This document shows, in pieces, positions 8,494-20,067 of a stretch of 64,000 bases of DNA. Every line of letters starts with the position of its first letter. The stretch's first letter is position 1. The stretch is from Ectopseudomonas guguanensis (lineage in GTDB: Bacteria; Pseudomonadota; Gammaproteobacteria; Pseudomonadales; Pseudomonadaceae). The position numbers were made by a program, and so were the translations under genes. The DNA is taken from NCBI RefSeq assembly GCF_900104265.1, contig NZ_FNJJ01000008.1:74000-137999 (forward strand), written 5' to 3'. Below the pieces are notes generated by a model. The model ran no database searches and was not told the origin of the DNA. It saw only the letters and a list, made by a program, of their open reading frames with translations.

Positions 8494-9686
8494 CCTTGAA
8501 GGTCGGTGTTGAGGGTGGCGATCAGGCGAACCTGCTCTTCGTAGGCATTGGCGAAATCGCGGGTGAACAGGCGGTCGCTCCAGTCGTCGTTCTGCGCCAG
8601 ATCCGCATGCAGGCGGCGGTAGGCGCGCCAGCGGCTGCCGGCGGTGGCGAGCAGCGGCTTGCGGCCGTTGCGTTCGAAGCGCATGGCCAGCTGCTCCGGG
8701 GCGAACTGCTCGAACATGCCCTTGACCGCCGCGCGGCTGGCGGCGAGCAGCGCCACCTGGTGCGCCTGCAGGTCGCGAAAGCCGCGGCTGATGGCCTGCT
8801 CGGCAGGCAGCTGGCCGGGTTTGCCGCCACGCAGCAGGGCGCTCAGCGTCTCGCCGCTGTCGAGTCCGTGCTTGAGCGGGTTGTTGCCGGCGCCCTGCAC
8901 GGTGGTCAAGGCCAGACGCAGCTCGTTCTTCAGTTCGCCGCGCGTGCGCAGGGCCTGCTGCAGGCTGCCGACGCTCTGCCTGAGCAGCTTGGCGGCATTG
9001 AGCGCCAGGGCTTCGCGGGCATCGTCGTCGAGATCGTCGAGGCGCACGCCGAGGGCATCGGCAAATTTTTCCCAGAAGCTCGGCGGCAGGCGCTCGGGCT
9101 CCGGCGCGGGTTTCGGCTGCGCTGGCGGCGTCGGCATCACCAGCTCGGGCACCAGCAGGTTTTCCTCGTCGATCTGCGCGTAGTCGCGCTGCTGCGCCTG
9201 GGCGGTGCTGGGGCGCAGCACGGCGGTCAGGTCGTCCACCTCGGCATAGACGCGCTCCTGCTGCTCCAGCGCAGTGAGCGGGTCGAGGTCGAGGAAGGCG
9301 TCGTCGGGGATGATGCTGCCGGCCGCCTGCGGCAGGCCGATATCGCCCTCGAACATGGCCGGATCCTGGATCAGCCGTGCGCGAATCTCGAAGTCGCCCA
9401 GGCAGTACACGCTGCCGTGCTCGATACGCTGCGGGCGGCCCTTGGCCAGGCTGGCGCCGCTGTCCTTGAGGGCGATGCCGTTGCTGCTGGTGTCGGTCAG
9501 GTAGAAGGCGCCATCGCGATAGCTGACCTCGGCGTGGCGGCTGGAGAGGATGCGCTTGCGATCGGGGATCACCCAGTCGCAATCCTCGGCACGGCCGATC
9601 ACGCCGCCGGCCTGTTTGAAGGTCTTGGTGGTCAGCAGGCCCGGCACGAACTGCTGTGCGCTGACCATCTCGAATACCAGTTCCAT
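8490..9686 (-). CDS. fha: FHA-domain T6SS protein (TagH/Fha2 type)
   Basis: This 398-residue protein has an N-terminal forkhead-associated domain (about 25-85). The phosphothreonine-binding signatures are GRAEDCDWVIPD, SSRHAEV and TDTSSNGI. A low-complexity linker follows, then a C-terminal TagH-type domain from about residue 205 (FWEKFADALGV to the end). FHA proteins read threonine phosphorylation and in several T6SS promote assembly; the kinase and phosphatase encoded downstream are the natural partners. The product has no membrane segment. It lies between the small lipoprotein gene and tssJ. Confidence 0.94.
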   Translation of the reverse strand: MELVFEMVSAQQFVPGLLTTKTFKQAGGVIGRAEDCDWVIPDRKRILSSRHAEVSYRDGAFYLTDTSSNGIALKDSGASLAKGRPQRIEHGSVYCLGDFEIRARLIQDPAMFEGDIGLPQAAGSIIPDDAFLDLDPLTALEQQERVYAEVDDLTAVLRPSTAQAQQRDYAQIDEENLLVPELVMPTPPAQPKPAPEPERLPPSFWEKFADALGVRLDDLDDDAREALALNAAKLLRQSVGSLQQALRTRGELKNELRLALTTVQGAGNNPLKHGLDSGETLSALLRGGKPGQLPAEQAISRGFRDLQAHQVALLAASRAAVKGMFEQFAPEQLAMRFERNGRKPLLATAGSRWRAYRRLHADLAQNDDWSDRLFTRDFANAYEEQVRLIATLNTDLQG

Positions 9687-9706
9687 GGTGACTGTGCTCC
9701 TTGCGG

Positions 9707-9841
9707 TCAGTGGCCGCGCTTCTCGGCTTGCGGATCGCCCAGCGGGCGGTATTGGTCGTCGCTGAACTTGTAGTTGCCAGTGCAGCCGGCCAGGACGAGG
9801 GCCAGGGCCAGCAGGGCGGCGGTCCGGTAGCGATGCAGCAT
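9707..9841 (-). CDS. 44-residue lipoprotein inside the T6SS operon
   Basis: From an ATG at 9841 the minus strand encodes 44 residues: MLHRYRTAALLALALVLAGC, then TGNYKFSDDQYRPLGDPQAE and KRGH. The first 20 residues are a textbook lipoprotein signal (positive start, hydrophobic core, lipobox LAGC). The predicted mature peptide is only 25 residues. AAGGAG lies 8 bases before the ATG, which is a strong ribosome site for so small a gene. It sits 20 bp before fha and 37 bp after the DUF805 gene. I do not recognise its family. Roles could include modulating TssJ or the outer-membrane complex, but this is speculation. Confidence 0.75.
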   Translation of the reverse strand: MLHRYRTAALLALALVLAGCTGNYKFSDDQYRPLGDPQAEKRGH

Positions 9842-9878
9842 GGAATGCGCTCCTTGAAGAGAGGTGAAAGTGAACATG

Positions 9879-10268
9879 TCAGGCCGCTCCGGCTATCTGC
9901 GTGGCAGCGGAACGTTTCAACACGGGAGGACCGTAGCGATTGGCCTGGCGTTGCCCGGGCCAGATCAGCAGCAGCGGCCAGATCAGATTGATCAGCAGTA
10001 CCCAGTAGCCGCTCCGGCCCAGGTCATGCAGGCGACGAACACCGGCAGTCAGCGTGGCGATCCACCAATAGATCAGACCGAAAACGACGAGAACCGAGAG
10101 CACGTACTGCATCCACAACGGAGAGTTCTTGTTGCTCAAGGCCATAACCAGGAAAAGTGGCCAGGCGCTCCACACATGGAGCAGCAGATACTTGATTCGC
10201 CCAATTCGTCCGCTGGAGATCATTGGCTCCAGCACGAACGACGCTACACGGCCCAGTAAATTCTTCAT
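9879..10268 (-). CDS. DUF805-family inner-membrane protein in the T6SS locus
   Basis: The product from ATG 10268 is 129 residues with about four hydrophobic segments. It has DUF805 signatures: a [10 protein letters not shown] opening, [16 protein letters not shown], a hydrophobic WPLLLIW stretch, and NRYGPPV near the end. DUF805 proteins are integral membrane proteins of unknown biochemical function. I prefer the ATG at 10268 because GGGAGAG lies just before it. An ATG at 10280, overlapping the activator stop as TGATG, would add four residues (MGEA). It lies between the sigma-54 activator and fha, the place of the uncharacterised orfX in HSI-II; whether it is homologous to that protein was not tested. 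Confidence 0.85.
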   Translation of the reverse strand: MKNLLGRVASFVLEPMISSGRIGRIKYLLLHVWSAWPLFLVMALSNKNSPLWMQYVLSVLVVFGLIYWWIATLTAGVRRLHDLGRSGYWVLLINLIWPLLLIWPGQRQANRYGPPVLKRSAATQIAGAA

Positions 10269-10279
10269 GGCCTCTCCCA

Positions 10280-11794
<1,515 letters not shown>

Positions 11795-11804
11795 CGGCAA
11801 CACC

Positions 11805-14405
<2,601 letters not shown>

Positions 14406-14439
14406 TTCATCTGTCCTTAGTGTGAAAGTCGCGCAGCGA

Positions 14440-14500
14440 CGCCTTCCTTTGCCCTTCACCCTCCGGGAGAAGGTGGCGCGAAGCGCCGGATGAGGGCGAC
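14440..14500. repeat. REP-like palindromic sequence between tssG and clpV
   Basis: The 117-bp gap between tssG and clpV holds a GC-rich stretch with a small hairpin, GGCGC-GAA-GCGCC (14475-14487), flanked by CTCCGGGAGAAGG and GGATGAGGGC. This resembles a widespread Pseudomonas intergenic repeat. It could stabilise or attenuate the polycistronic mRNA; that is inferred. Confidence 0.45.
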
Positions 14501-14522
14501 GGGCATGCCGTGAAGGCTTTCA

Positions 14523-15560
14523 TCATTGGGCGAGCCTCTCGCGGCGTGCCTGTTCGTGAATCTTGCTGCCGAGGGTGACCAGACCGTCGGCGTTCTCACG
14601 GCCGAGCCAGGTGGTCCAGCCCAGCAGGCAGGGGTTGCCTTCGCCGATGCGCAGGTCGCGGATTTCGTCCTGACGCAGCTCCAGGCGGATGTCGTAGTCC
14701 AGCGGATCGCGCAGGGTGAAGCGCACCAGCGCGCAGAGCGGCTGGTAACCCGTGCCGATCGGCAGGAACTCGTGAAAGCGCGTCCAGCCCAGCTGGCGCA
14801 CGTGGATGCGGAACTTGCCGCCGCGGTCGCGGACGCGCTCGCCGAGCACGGTGTCTTCGCCGAGCAGGCTGTTGGCGCGGCCGAGGCGGTTGCGCTGTTC
14901 TTCCAGCACCACCACCTGGCGCTCCAGGCACTGCTCGATGAACAGCTCGGCGTGCTTGAAGTAGTAACGCAGCACCGACTCGATCAGCGCCGCCGAATGG
15001 GCGCGCAGGCTGAGCAGGCCGAGGTAGGGCAGCAGGCGCTTCCAGTTCAGCTCCTGGGCCTGGCGGATCTGCTCGCTGCCTAGGCCGATCAGGGCAAACA
15101 GGTGCGCGGAGAAGGCGTCCATCGCCCCGCTCTGGAAGCTGGCGCGGTAGCGGTACTTCTGCCAGATCGGCAGCAACAGGCGCTGCAGACGGTTGTTGAA
15201 CAGGTCGAGGAAGTCGCGGGTCGGGTTGCCGTCCTCGCTGTCACCCAGGGCCTGTTCGCTGTAGAAGGCCGGCAACGGCGAGCCGCCGCCGAACAGGCCG
15301 ACCAGGTTGACGCGCATGCGCGCGCGCAGCTCGCCGTGCTCCTCGAAGAACTGCACGCGATCGATATCGCTGCCGGGGAAACCCAGGCTCGGGTTGGCCT
15401 GGAATTCCAGGTACTCGTAGAGGCGCTCGTCATCCAGTTGCGGATGGGCAACCTTGAGGCGCTCCAGCACCAGCTGTACGGCCTGGAACAGGCTGTACTC
15501 GCGGATGCCCCGGCTGAGCCGGTTCAGAGCAGGGGCTGCTGCCCCATGCGTGGCGTCCAT
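14523..15560 (-). CDS. tssG: TssG baseplate protein of the T6SS
   Basis: This 345-residue protein matches TssG (ImpH/VasB). An N-terminal region ends in RIREYSLF-like residues (IREYSLFQAVQLVLERL), then EFQANPSLGFPGSDI. A central GLFGGGSPLPAFYSEQ is followed by DFLDLFNNRL, a conserved TssG motif. It joins TssF (two copies per wedge) and TssE in the baseplate around the VgrG spike. Its start lies inside the tssF 3' end (37-bp overlap), suggesting coupled expression. Confidence 0.95.
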   Translation of the reverse strand: MDATHGAAAPALNRLSRGIREYSLFQAVQLVLERLKVAHPQLDDERLYEYLEFQANPSLGFPGSDIDRVQFFEEHGELRARMRVNLVGLFGGGSPLPAFYSEQALGDSEDGNPTRDFLDLFNNRLQRLLLPIWQKYRYRASFQSGAMDAFSAHLFALIGLGSEQIRQAQELNWKRLLPYLGLLSLRAHSAALIESVLRYYFKHAELFIEQCLERQVVVLEEQRNRLGRANSLLGEDTVLGERVRDRGGKFRIHVRQLGWTRFHEFLPIGTGYQPLCALVRFTLRDPLDYDIRLELRQDEIRDLRIGEGNPCLLGWTTWLGRENADGLVTLGSKIHEQARRERLAQ

Positions 15561-17314
15561 TTGTACAACTCTCCCTGTGTGCTCTGTACGTGCAGCTCGT
15601 GGTAGCTGTTGAGGCTGGCGTAGAGGGCGAAAAATTCATTGAGTACCGAGGCGAAGAGGAACAGGTCGCCCTCGCCCAGGTAGCCGTCCGGGTTCATGGT
15701 CAGTTCGGTGCGCACGCCGCGTACCGGCAGGCCGCGATGCAGGCGGTCGACATGGCGGTGGCCGATGCTCTTGAGGCCACCGAGCAGGCGCTTGCTGACG
15801 CGCTCGGCGTGCTGGTCGTAGTAGCGCGGCAGGTCGTAGGTCTCGAGGATCACCTTGAGCGCCTCGACGTTGGCCAGCGACAGGTAGTTCAGCGACATGT
15901 TGGAAATCAGCTTCCACAGGAAGTCGCGGTGCAGCGGCGGCGCGTAGCAGGGGGTGACCGCACTGATGTTGCGGAAGCTGAGAAAATCCGGGGTGTCCTC
16001 GCTGGGCAGGCAGATATCGCCCAGGCTCAGCTGACGCGGCAGATTCTGGTTGGTGCAGGTCAGCTCGATGGACAGCGTCTCGTGCTGGTCGAGGTTGCGC
16101 AGGCCGAAGCTGAGCCAGGTCTCCAGGCCGTCGCCGAGCATCGACGGCTGCTGACGCACGCTGTAGTGCGGGCGCGCCACCGGCACGTCGAAGCTGGGGT
16201 CGTGCTCGAACGACTCGAACGGCACGTACTCCTCGTAGCCCATGCCGCCCGGCTTCCAGCCGGTGACGCGGTCCACCGAGAACACGCCGCAGTGCTGCGC
16301 GTCGAATTCGGCCGGCAGCAGCAGGTACTGGTCCTGCTTGCCGTCGAGGCGGATCGGGATGGCGTCGTGCTGGAACAGGTTGACCACCGGCGTGCAGTAC
16401 AGGCGCACGTTTTCCAGGGTCGGGCGGATGCGCTGCACCCCGGCCTTGTGGATATCGAAGCGCAGCTCCAGGCCGCGCGCCTGCTTGAGCAGATCCTCGG
16501 GCAGGCCGTGGATGGCATCCAGGCCAAGCAGGTCGACGAAGAGGAACTTGTCCTGGAAGGCGAAGTATTCCTGCAGGTAGCGATAACCGCGGAAGGTGTT
16601 GAGCGGATAGGGGATCAGCGCCTCGTCCTCGGCGAAGCCCACCGGCTGCACCTGCTCGGGCTTGAGCTGCAGGGTGCCGAGAGTCTGGCCGAAGGCATCC
16701 TGCATCGGCTTGCCGGCCGCATCGAGCAGCACCAGCTGGATACCGCCGAGGTTGCGCAGCAGCGCCAGGTAGAGCATCTGACCGATATAGCGCTCGCCGG
16801 CCAGGTGCAGACGCAGCTTGTTCAGGCCGATCTCGCCGATATGACCATCGGCGCTCATGCCGAGGCGCAGGCTGAGCAGCGCGCCGTCGCCCTTGACCGA
16901 GTAGTCCAGGCCGTTCAGCGCCAGCGGCAGCACCTCGGTGGGGTAGCAGGTGCGAAAGCGGCAGGTGACGCCCTCGATGGCCTTGGCCTCCACCGGCGTG
17001 CCGCGCTTGACCGGCAAGGCCGGACCGGGACGGGTCAGCGGGTCGAACTGCAGCATGCTGAAGGCCGGCAGCGGACGCATGTAGTTCGGCCACAGCAGGT
17101 GCATCAGCGAATGAGTCAGCTCCGGCAGCTCGTCGTCGAGCTTCTGCCGCAGACGCCCGGTAAGGAAGGCAAAGCCTTCGAGCAGGCGCTCGACATCCGG
17201 ATCACGCCCAGCCTGGCCAAGAAACGGCGCCAGCGCCGGGCTGCGCTCGGCGAAGCGCTTGCCCAGTTGGCGCAGGGCGGTGAGTTCGCTTTGGTAGTAG
17301 TGGTTAAAAGACAT
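15524..17314 (-). CDS. tssF: TssF baseplate protein of the T6SS
   Basis: This 596-residue protein starts MSFNHYYQSELTALRQLGKR and carries the TssF/ImpG signatures RDPDVERLLEGFAFLTGRLR and LWPNYMRPLPAFSMLQF near the N terminus. The length is typical. TssF is the main structural component of the T6SS baseplate wedge and interacts with TssG. The ATG has only a weak ribosome site (GGGATGAG), so expression may partly depend on the preceding genes. Normally tssF follows tssE directly; here a three-gene effector cassette separates the two. Confidence 0.96.
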   Translation of the reverse strand: MSFNHYYQSELTALRQLGKRFAERSPALAPFLGQAGRDPDVERLLEGFAFLTGRLRQKLDDELPELTHSLMHLLWPNYMRPLPAFSMLQFDPLTRPGPALPVKRGTPVEAKAIEGVTCRFRTCYPTEVLPLALNGLDYSVKGDGALLSLRLGMSADGHIGEIGLNKLRLHLAGERYIGQMLYLALLRNLGGIQLVLLDAAGKPMQDAFGQTLGTLQLKPEQVQPVGFAEDEALIPYPLNTFRGYRYLQEYFAFQDKFLFVDLLGLDAIHGLPEDLLKQARGLELRFDIHKAGVQRIRPTLENVRLYCTPVVNLFQHDAIPIRLDGKQDQYLLLPAEFDAQHCGVFSVDRVTGWKPGGMGYEEYVPFESFEHDPSFDVPVARPHYSVRQQPSMLGDGLETWLSFGLRNLDQHETLSIELTCTNQNLPRQLSLGDICLPSEDTPDFLSFRNISAVTPCYAPPLHRDFLWKLISNMSLNYLSLANVEALKVILETYDLPRYYDQHAERVSKRLLGGLKSIGHRHVDRLHRGLPVRGVRTELTMNPDGYLGEGDLFLFASVLNEFFALYASLNSYHELHVQSTQGELYKWTPRMGQQPLL

Positions 17315-17341
17315 GCTATTTGCTCATCCCTAGGCTTGATG

Positions 17342-17728
17342 TCACGGACACAAGGTTGTATCGCGGATCTTCCATATGACTGGGGTGTGGCCTTTGCGCT
17401 CGACCGAAGAGCGTGTCAGCTGTGCAAGGAAGCTCTCCTTGTCAAGCACAACCGATTTTCCTTGCGCCTCAATATCCAGACGGTAGGCATCCGGAATGCT
17501 CTCCTCTAGCCTTTCGCTAAACGAGATATAGGAAAGCACCTCAACGGATTCGCCCGCTGCTAGGCTCTGACCGGGCGCGAACGGTCCCTTGCCATTGGAA
17601 TATTCGCGAACAGATATCTCGACGGGGTAATTGCATACATTCTCGAAATCGACGATATGCACCGTTTTCGGTTGCGCGCTGCAGCCAACAGCAAGGAGCG
17701 AGTAGAACCACAGGAGGCGCTTAATCAT
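17342..17728 (-). CDS. Small lipoprotein, candidate second immunity protein for the PAAR effector
   Basis: This 128-residue product starts MIKRLLWFYSLLAVGCSAQP, a lipoprotein signal with lipobox AVGC (Cys16). The mature part has a few conserved positions shared with the upstream lipoprotein gene: a FEN-x-C near residues 28-32, a YISFSERLEESI/YMAYTESVTDQV stretch, then Y-L repeats and a Leu-rich L-x-L near the C terminus. The two are therefore paralogs that have diverged strongly. The gene lies 27 bp before tssF and 63 bp after its paralog. A periplasmic-facing lipoprotein beside a T6SS toxin fits an immunity role, but no named family was recognised. Confidence 0.75.
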   Translation of the reverse strand: MIKRLLWFYSLLAVGCSAQPKTVHIVDFENVCNYPVEISVREYSNGKGPFAPGQSLAAGESVEVLSYISFSERLEESIPDAYRLDIEAQGKSVVLDKESFLAQLTRSSVERKGHTPVIWKIRDTTLCP

Positions 17729-17791
17729 CAGCCTTTCCTAATTATGCCGTTGCCACGCGTGCACAGGAATTACGAAATATCATTAATCCAA

Positions 17792-18181
17792 CTACTCCGA
17801 GCACAATGAACTATCGCTGAAAATCCATATATGGCTATTACCTTTCACCACAGGCTTCATCCCCGATAGCCGCTCGATTAATTCATCCCTACCTAAACTC
17901 AATACCTTGCCTCTACCAAAAAAGACCCTGAGCTTATAGTCACTCTGCACTTGATCGGTAACACTCTCTGTGTAAGCCATATAGGAGGCAACAACGGCCT
18001 GTTTTCTTGGCGCAAGAGGCGTCTGATATGGCGACAGATCAAAGTTAGATCTATTCTCGGCTTCAACCGTCAACTCTTCTGCACAGCTATTTTCGAACAG
18101 CACGACATTGTGACGCGTCACTTGAGATGTACAAGCGATCACTGGCATCAGAAATATCACAATGAATAGTCTTTTAATCAT
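17792..18181 (-). CDS. Small lipoprotein, candidate immunity protein for the PAAR effector
   Basis: This 129-residue product starts MIKRLFIVIFLMPVIACTSQ with lipobox VIAC (Cys17), so it should be anchored in the envelope facing the periplasm. The mature part contains NVVLFENSCAEELTV and VVASYMAYTESV, which align with its downstream paralog. Its start overlaps the effector's stop by 8 bp, the tight coupling expected for a toxin and its antidote. Codon and base composition are AT-richer than the tss genes. I infer that it neutralises the metallopeptidase tail of the upstream PAAR protein in the periplasm. No experimental family assignment is possible from the sequence alone. Confidence 0.82.
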   Translation of the reverse strand: MIKRLFIVIFLMPVIACTSQVTRHNVVLFENSCAEELTVEAENRSNFDLSPYQTPLAPRKQAVVASYMAYTESVTDQVQSDYKLRVFFGRGKVLSLGRDELIERLSGMKPVVKGNSHIWIFSDSSLCSE

Positions 18182-19646
18182 TGAATTTTATCCGGCCCAG
18201 CCACACTAAACCTTTAACATCGTTTTCAGACGCCACCATGCGGCTAAATCTGTCTTTCCAGTAAACCTGCGTACTGTGATAGTGCATAATGTCTATTTCA
18301 CCAGTCACCGGCATCGGGTTATTAGGTTTTTCACTTTGCCACAGGGTCGATGTGCTCTTATGAGTCCACGAATACTGTGGGATCAGACCACCATCGCCAT
18401 ATTCATTAAGCACTAAATGCCCAAACTCATGAGCGGCAGTCTCTTTGAACAGCCCATCAGCGAAGTCCTGTCCATCAGACCACCTAGATGGCGTATTACT
18501 CTCAACCACGAACTTGAAATAGGCATAACCCAGGTTATGGTGGATTTTCCGGAACACCCCGAAACTGGTTGAGCGTCCACCATCGTTTGTCAGGTTTTCA
18601 ACAAGCGGGAAGTTTTTTGCCTTTGGCTCGATATTAATGTCAGCCGTGACACTGACCTTATAGCTCCCCACACTAGTATTTACTGGGACTCCGATACCCA
18701 GCGCACGATCTCCGCTGCGCGACCAGTAAAATTCAATGCCAGCCTTTGCCAAGTGCTCTAGCGTTTGGTAACTCAAGGCAGTTATATGGCTATTACTACC
18801 CTCTATACCTCCGTCCGAAAAACTCGGTCGCACGGTGACATTTACCTCTCCGGCGCTACGATCCACTCGAACATCGACCCACTCCACTTCTTGGGCCTTG
18901 TTCGTCAACTTGAATTCGCTCACCTGCTGCTCAGAGCCCCTGATAGCGGTAAGCCGGATAAACAGATCGGCGCTTTTCAACACCTTGGTATCGAGAACAC
19001 CCGTGTTGCTGTAACCGTCCCACTGCCAGAGGTGCTCCCCCTCGGGTAGCAACGACGCGGTATCGGTTTCGCTGTAAAGCAACGCTTCACCATCGAAGAC
19101 CTCCAGAGTCAGTCTGTCGGCCTCCTGCCTGCGATTGCGTATCAGGAAATCGATGGTTTCCTGATTCTTCGTAGTACCTTGAGCCAACTCTTCATAGTCG
19201 GGAATCATCAGGGGCGTCAGTACACGATTGCCTCCACGCTTTAGGCTAATGCTGTAATCCAGCCCTGGCTGTTCAGCCGCTTGTACCGGGGGAACAAGGG
19301 CGTTGACGACAGTTGCTGCCGCTCCGGCCAGAGAAAGCGGAGCAACCGGGCTGACCGCCGCCCCGCCGCCACTAGCCCCAATAATCACCGTCCCCGATCC
19401 GCCAATCACCACATTGCCGTGGCTCCCCACCGAGCCCACCACAGCCGCCGGCTTACCATTGATCAGCACGTTCGGAATCACCGCGCCGGCCATGGCGCCG
19501 CCGCAGGCGGAGGCATCGCCCATGCGCGCGGCGGGCAGGCTGTCGAACAGCACGTCGGGCGAGCCGGCGGCGATCGGGTTGGTGCCGTGGCCGGGAATCG
19601 GGCAGGCGGTGGGATCGCCGAGGCGGGCTGCGGGTTTACCGGACAT
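18174..19646 (-). CDS. PAAR-domain T6SS effector with C-terminal HEFGH zinc metallopeptidase
   Basis: From ATG 19646 (preceded by AGGAG) the protein has 490 residues. Residues 1-92 form a PAAR domain (ARLGDPTACPIPGHG, then NVLINGKPAAVVGSVGSHG) that would cap the VgrG spike. An alanine- and proline-rich linker (about 93-125) follows, then a beta-rich middle region (about 130-270) with LPEGEHLWQWDGYSNTG, which resembles the FlgD-type Ig-like fold. The C-terminal domain holds HEFGH at 406-410, the zinc-protease HExxH motif; H429, H455 and H457 are candidate further ligands. The architecture recalls the VgrG2b metallopeptidase tail, a periplasmic toxin of P. aeruginosa, but that link is inferred. 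Sequence composition becomes AT-richer after about 19320. Confidence 0.9.
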   Translation of the reverse strand: MSGKPAARLGDPTACPIPGHGTNPIAAGSPDVLFDSLPAARMGDASACGGAMAGAVIPNVLINGKPAAVVGSVGSHGNVVIGGSGTVIIGASGGGAAVSPVAPLSLAGAAATVVNALVPPVQAAEQPGLDYSISLKRGGNRVLTPLMIPDYEELAQGTTKNQETIDFLIRNRRQEADRLTLEVFDGEALLYSETDTASLLPEGEHLWQWDGYSNTGVLDTKVLKSADLFIRLTAIRGSEQQVSEFKLTNKAQEVEWVDVRVDRSAGEVNVTVRPSFSDGGIEGSNSHITALSYQTLEHLAKAGIEFYWSRSGDRALGIGVPVNTSVGSYKVSVTADINIEPKAKNFPLVENLTNDGGRSTSFGVFRKIHHNLGYAYFKFVVESNTPSRWSDGQDFADGLFKETAAHEFGHLVLNEYGDGGLIPQYSWTHKSTSTLWQSEKPNNPMPVTGEIDIMHYHSTQVYWKDRFSRMVASENDVKGLVWLGRIKFND

Positions 19647-20061
19647 GTGAGGCTCCTGGGTTGACCTTGACCTGACCGCTGCCGTCCAGGCTCGCGGAGA
19701 AACTGACCTGACGCCTGACGCCATCCATCTCCAGCATCGCGTCGATGGCGAAGGCCTGGCGCAGCGGGTCATGAGTGCGCGGCAGGGAAATCACGCGCAC
19801 CTGGGTCAGTCGGGGTTCGTACGCTTCGATAAAGCGTTCGATGGCGATACGCGCCTGCTGCAGCGAGTCGTGCAGCGACAGGCGCATATCGTTCAAATCG
19901 GGCAACCCGTAGTCGGGCAGCGTCTGCACACTGCCCGCACGGGTGCTGAGCATCTTGGCCAGATGGGCAGCCACCGAGGCCATGGCGGCGACCTCGCGGC
20001 TCCAGCCGGCACGTTGGCCGGCCTCGCCACCGAGGCGCTCGAACAGGCTGCCGTAGGCCAT
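19636..20061 (-). CDS. tssE: TssE baseplate protein (gp25-like) of the T6SS
   Basis: This 141-residue protein has the gp25/lysozyme-like fold signature of TssE: GSLFERLGG near the N terminus, then VQTLPDYGLPDLND (about 45-58), IERFIEAYEPRLTQVRV, and a short C-terminal strand region. TssE is the wedge component where sheath polymerisation begins. It overlaps the PAAR gene by 11 bp and follows tssC by 6 bp. In standard HSI-II order tssF would come next. Confidence 0.95.
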   Translation of the reverse strand: MAYGSLFERLGGEAGQRAGWSREVAAMASVAAHLAKMLSTRAGSVQTLPDYGLPDLNDMRLSLHDSLQQARIAIERFIEAYEPRLTQVRVISLPRTHDPLRQAFAIDAMLEMDGVRRQVSFSASLDGSGQVKVNPGASHVR

Positions 20062-20067
20062 GGCTGC

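Noticed and set aside
17342..19646. Hypothesis that the HEFGH protein is a housekeeping protease
   Set aside because: The PAAR domain, the place inside the T6SS core operon and the coupled lipoproteins make an effector far more likely.
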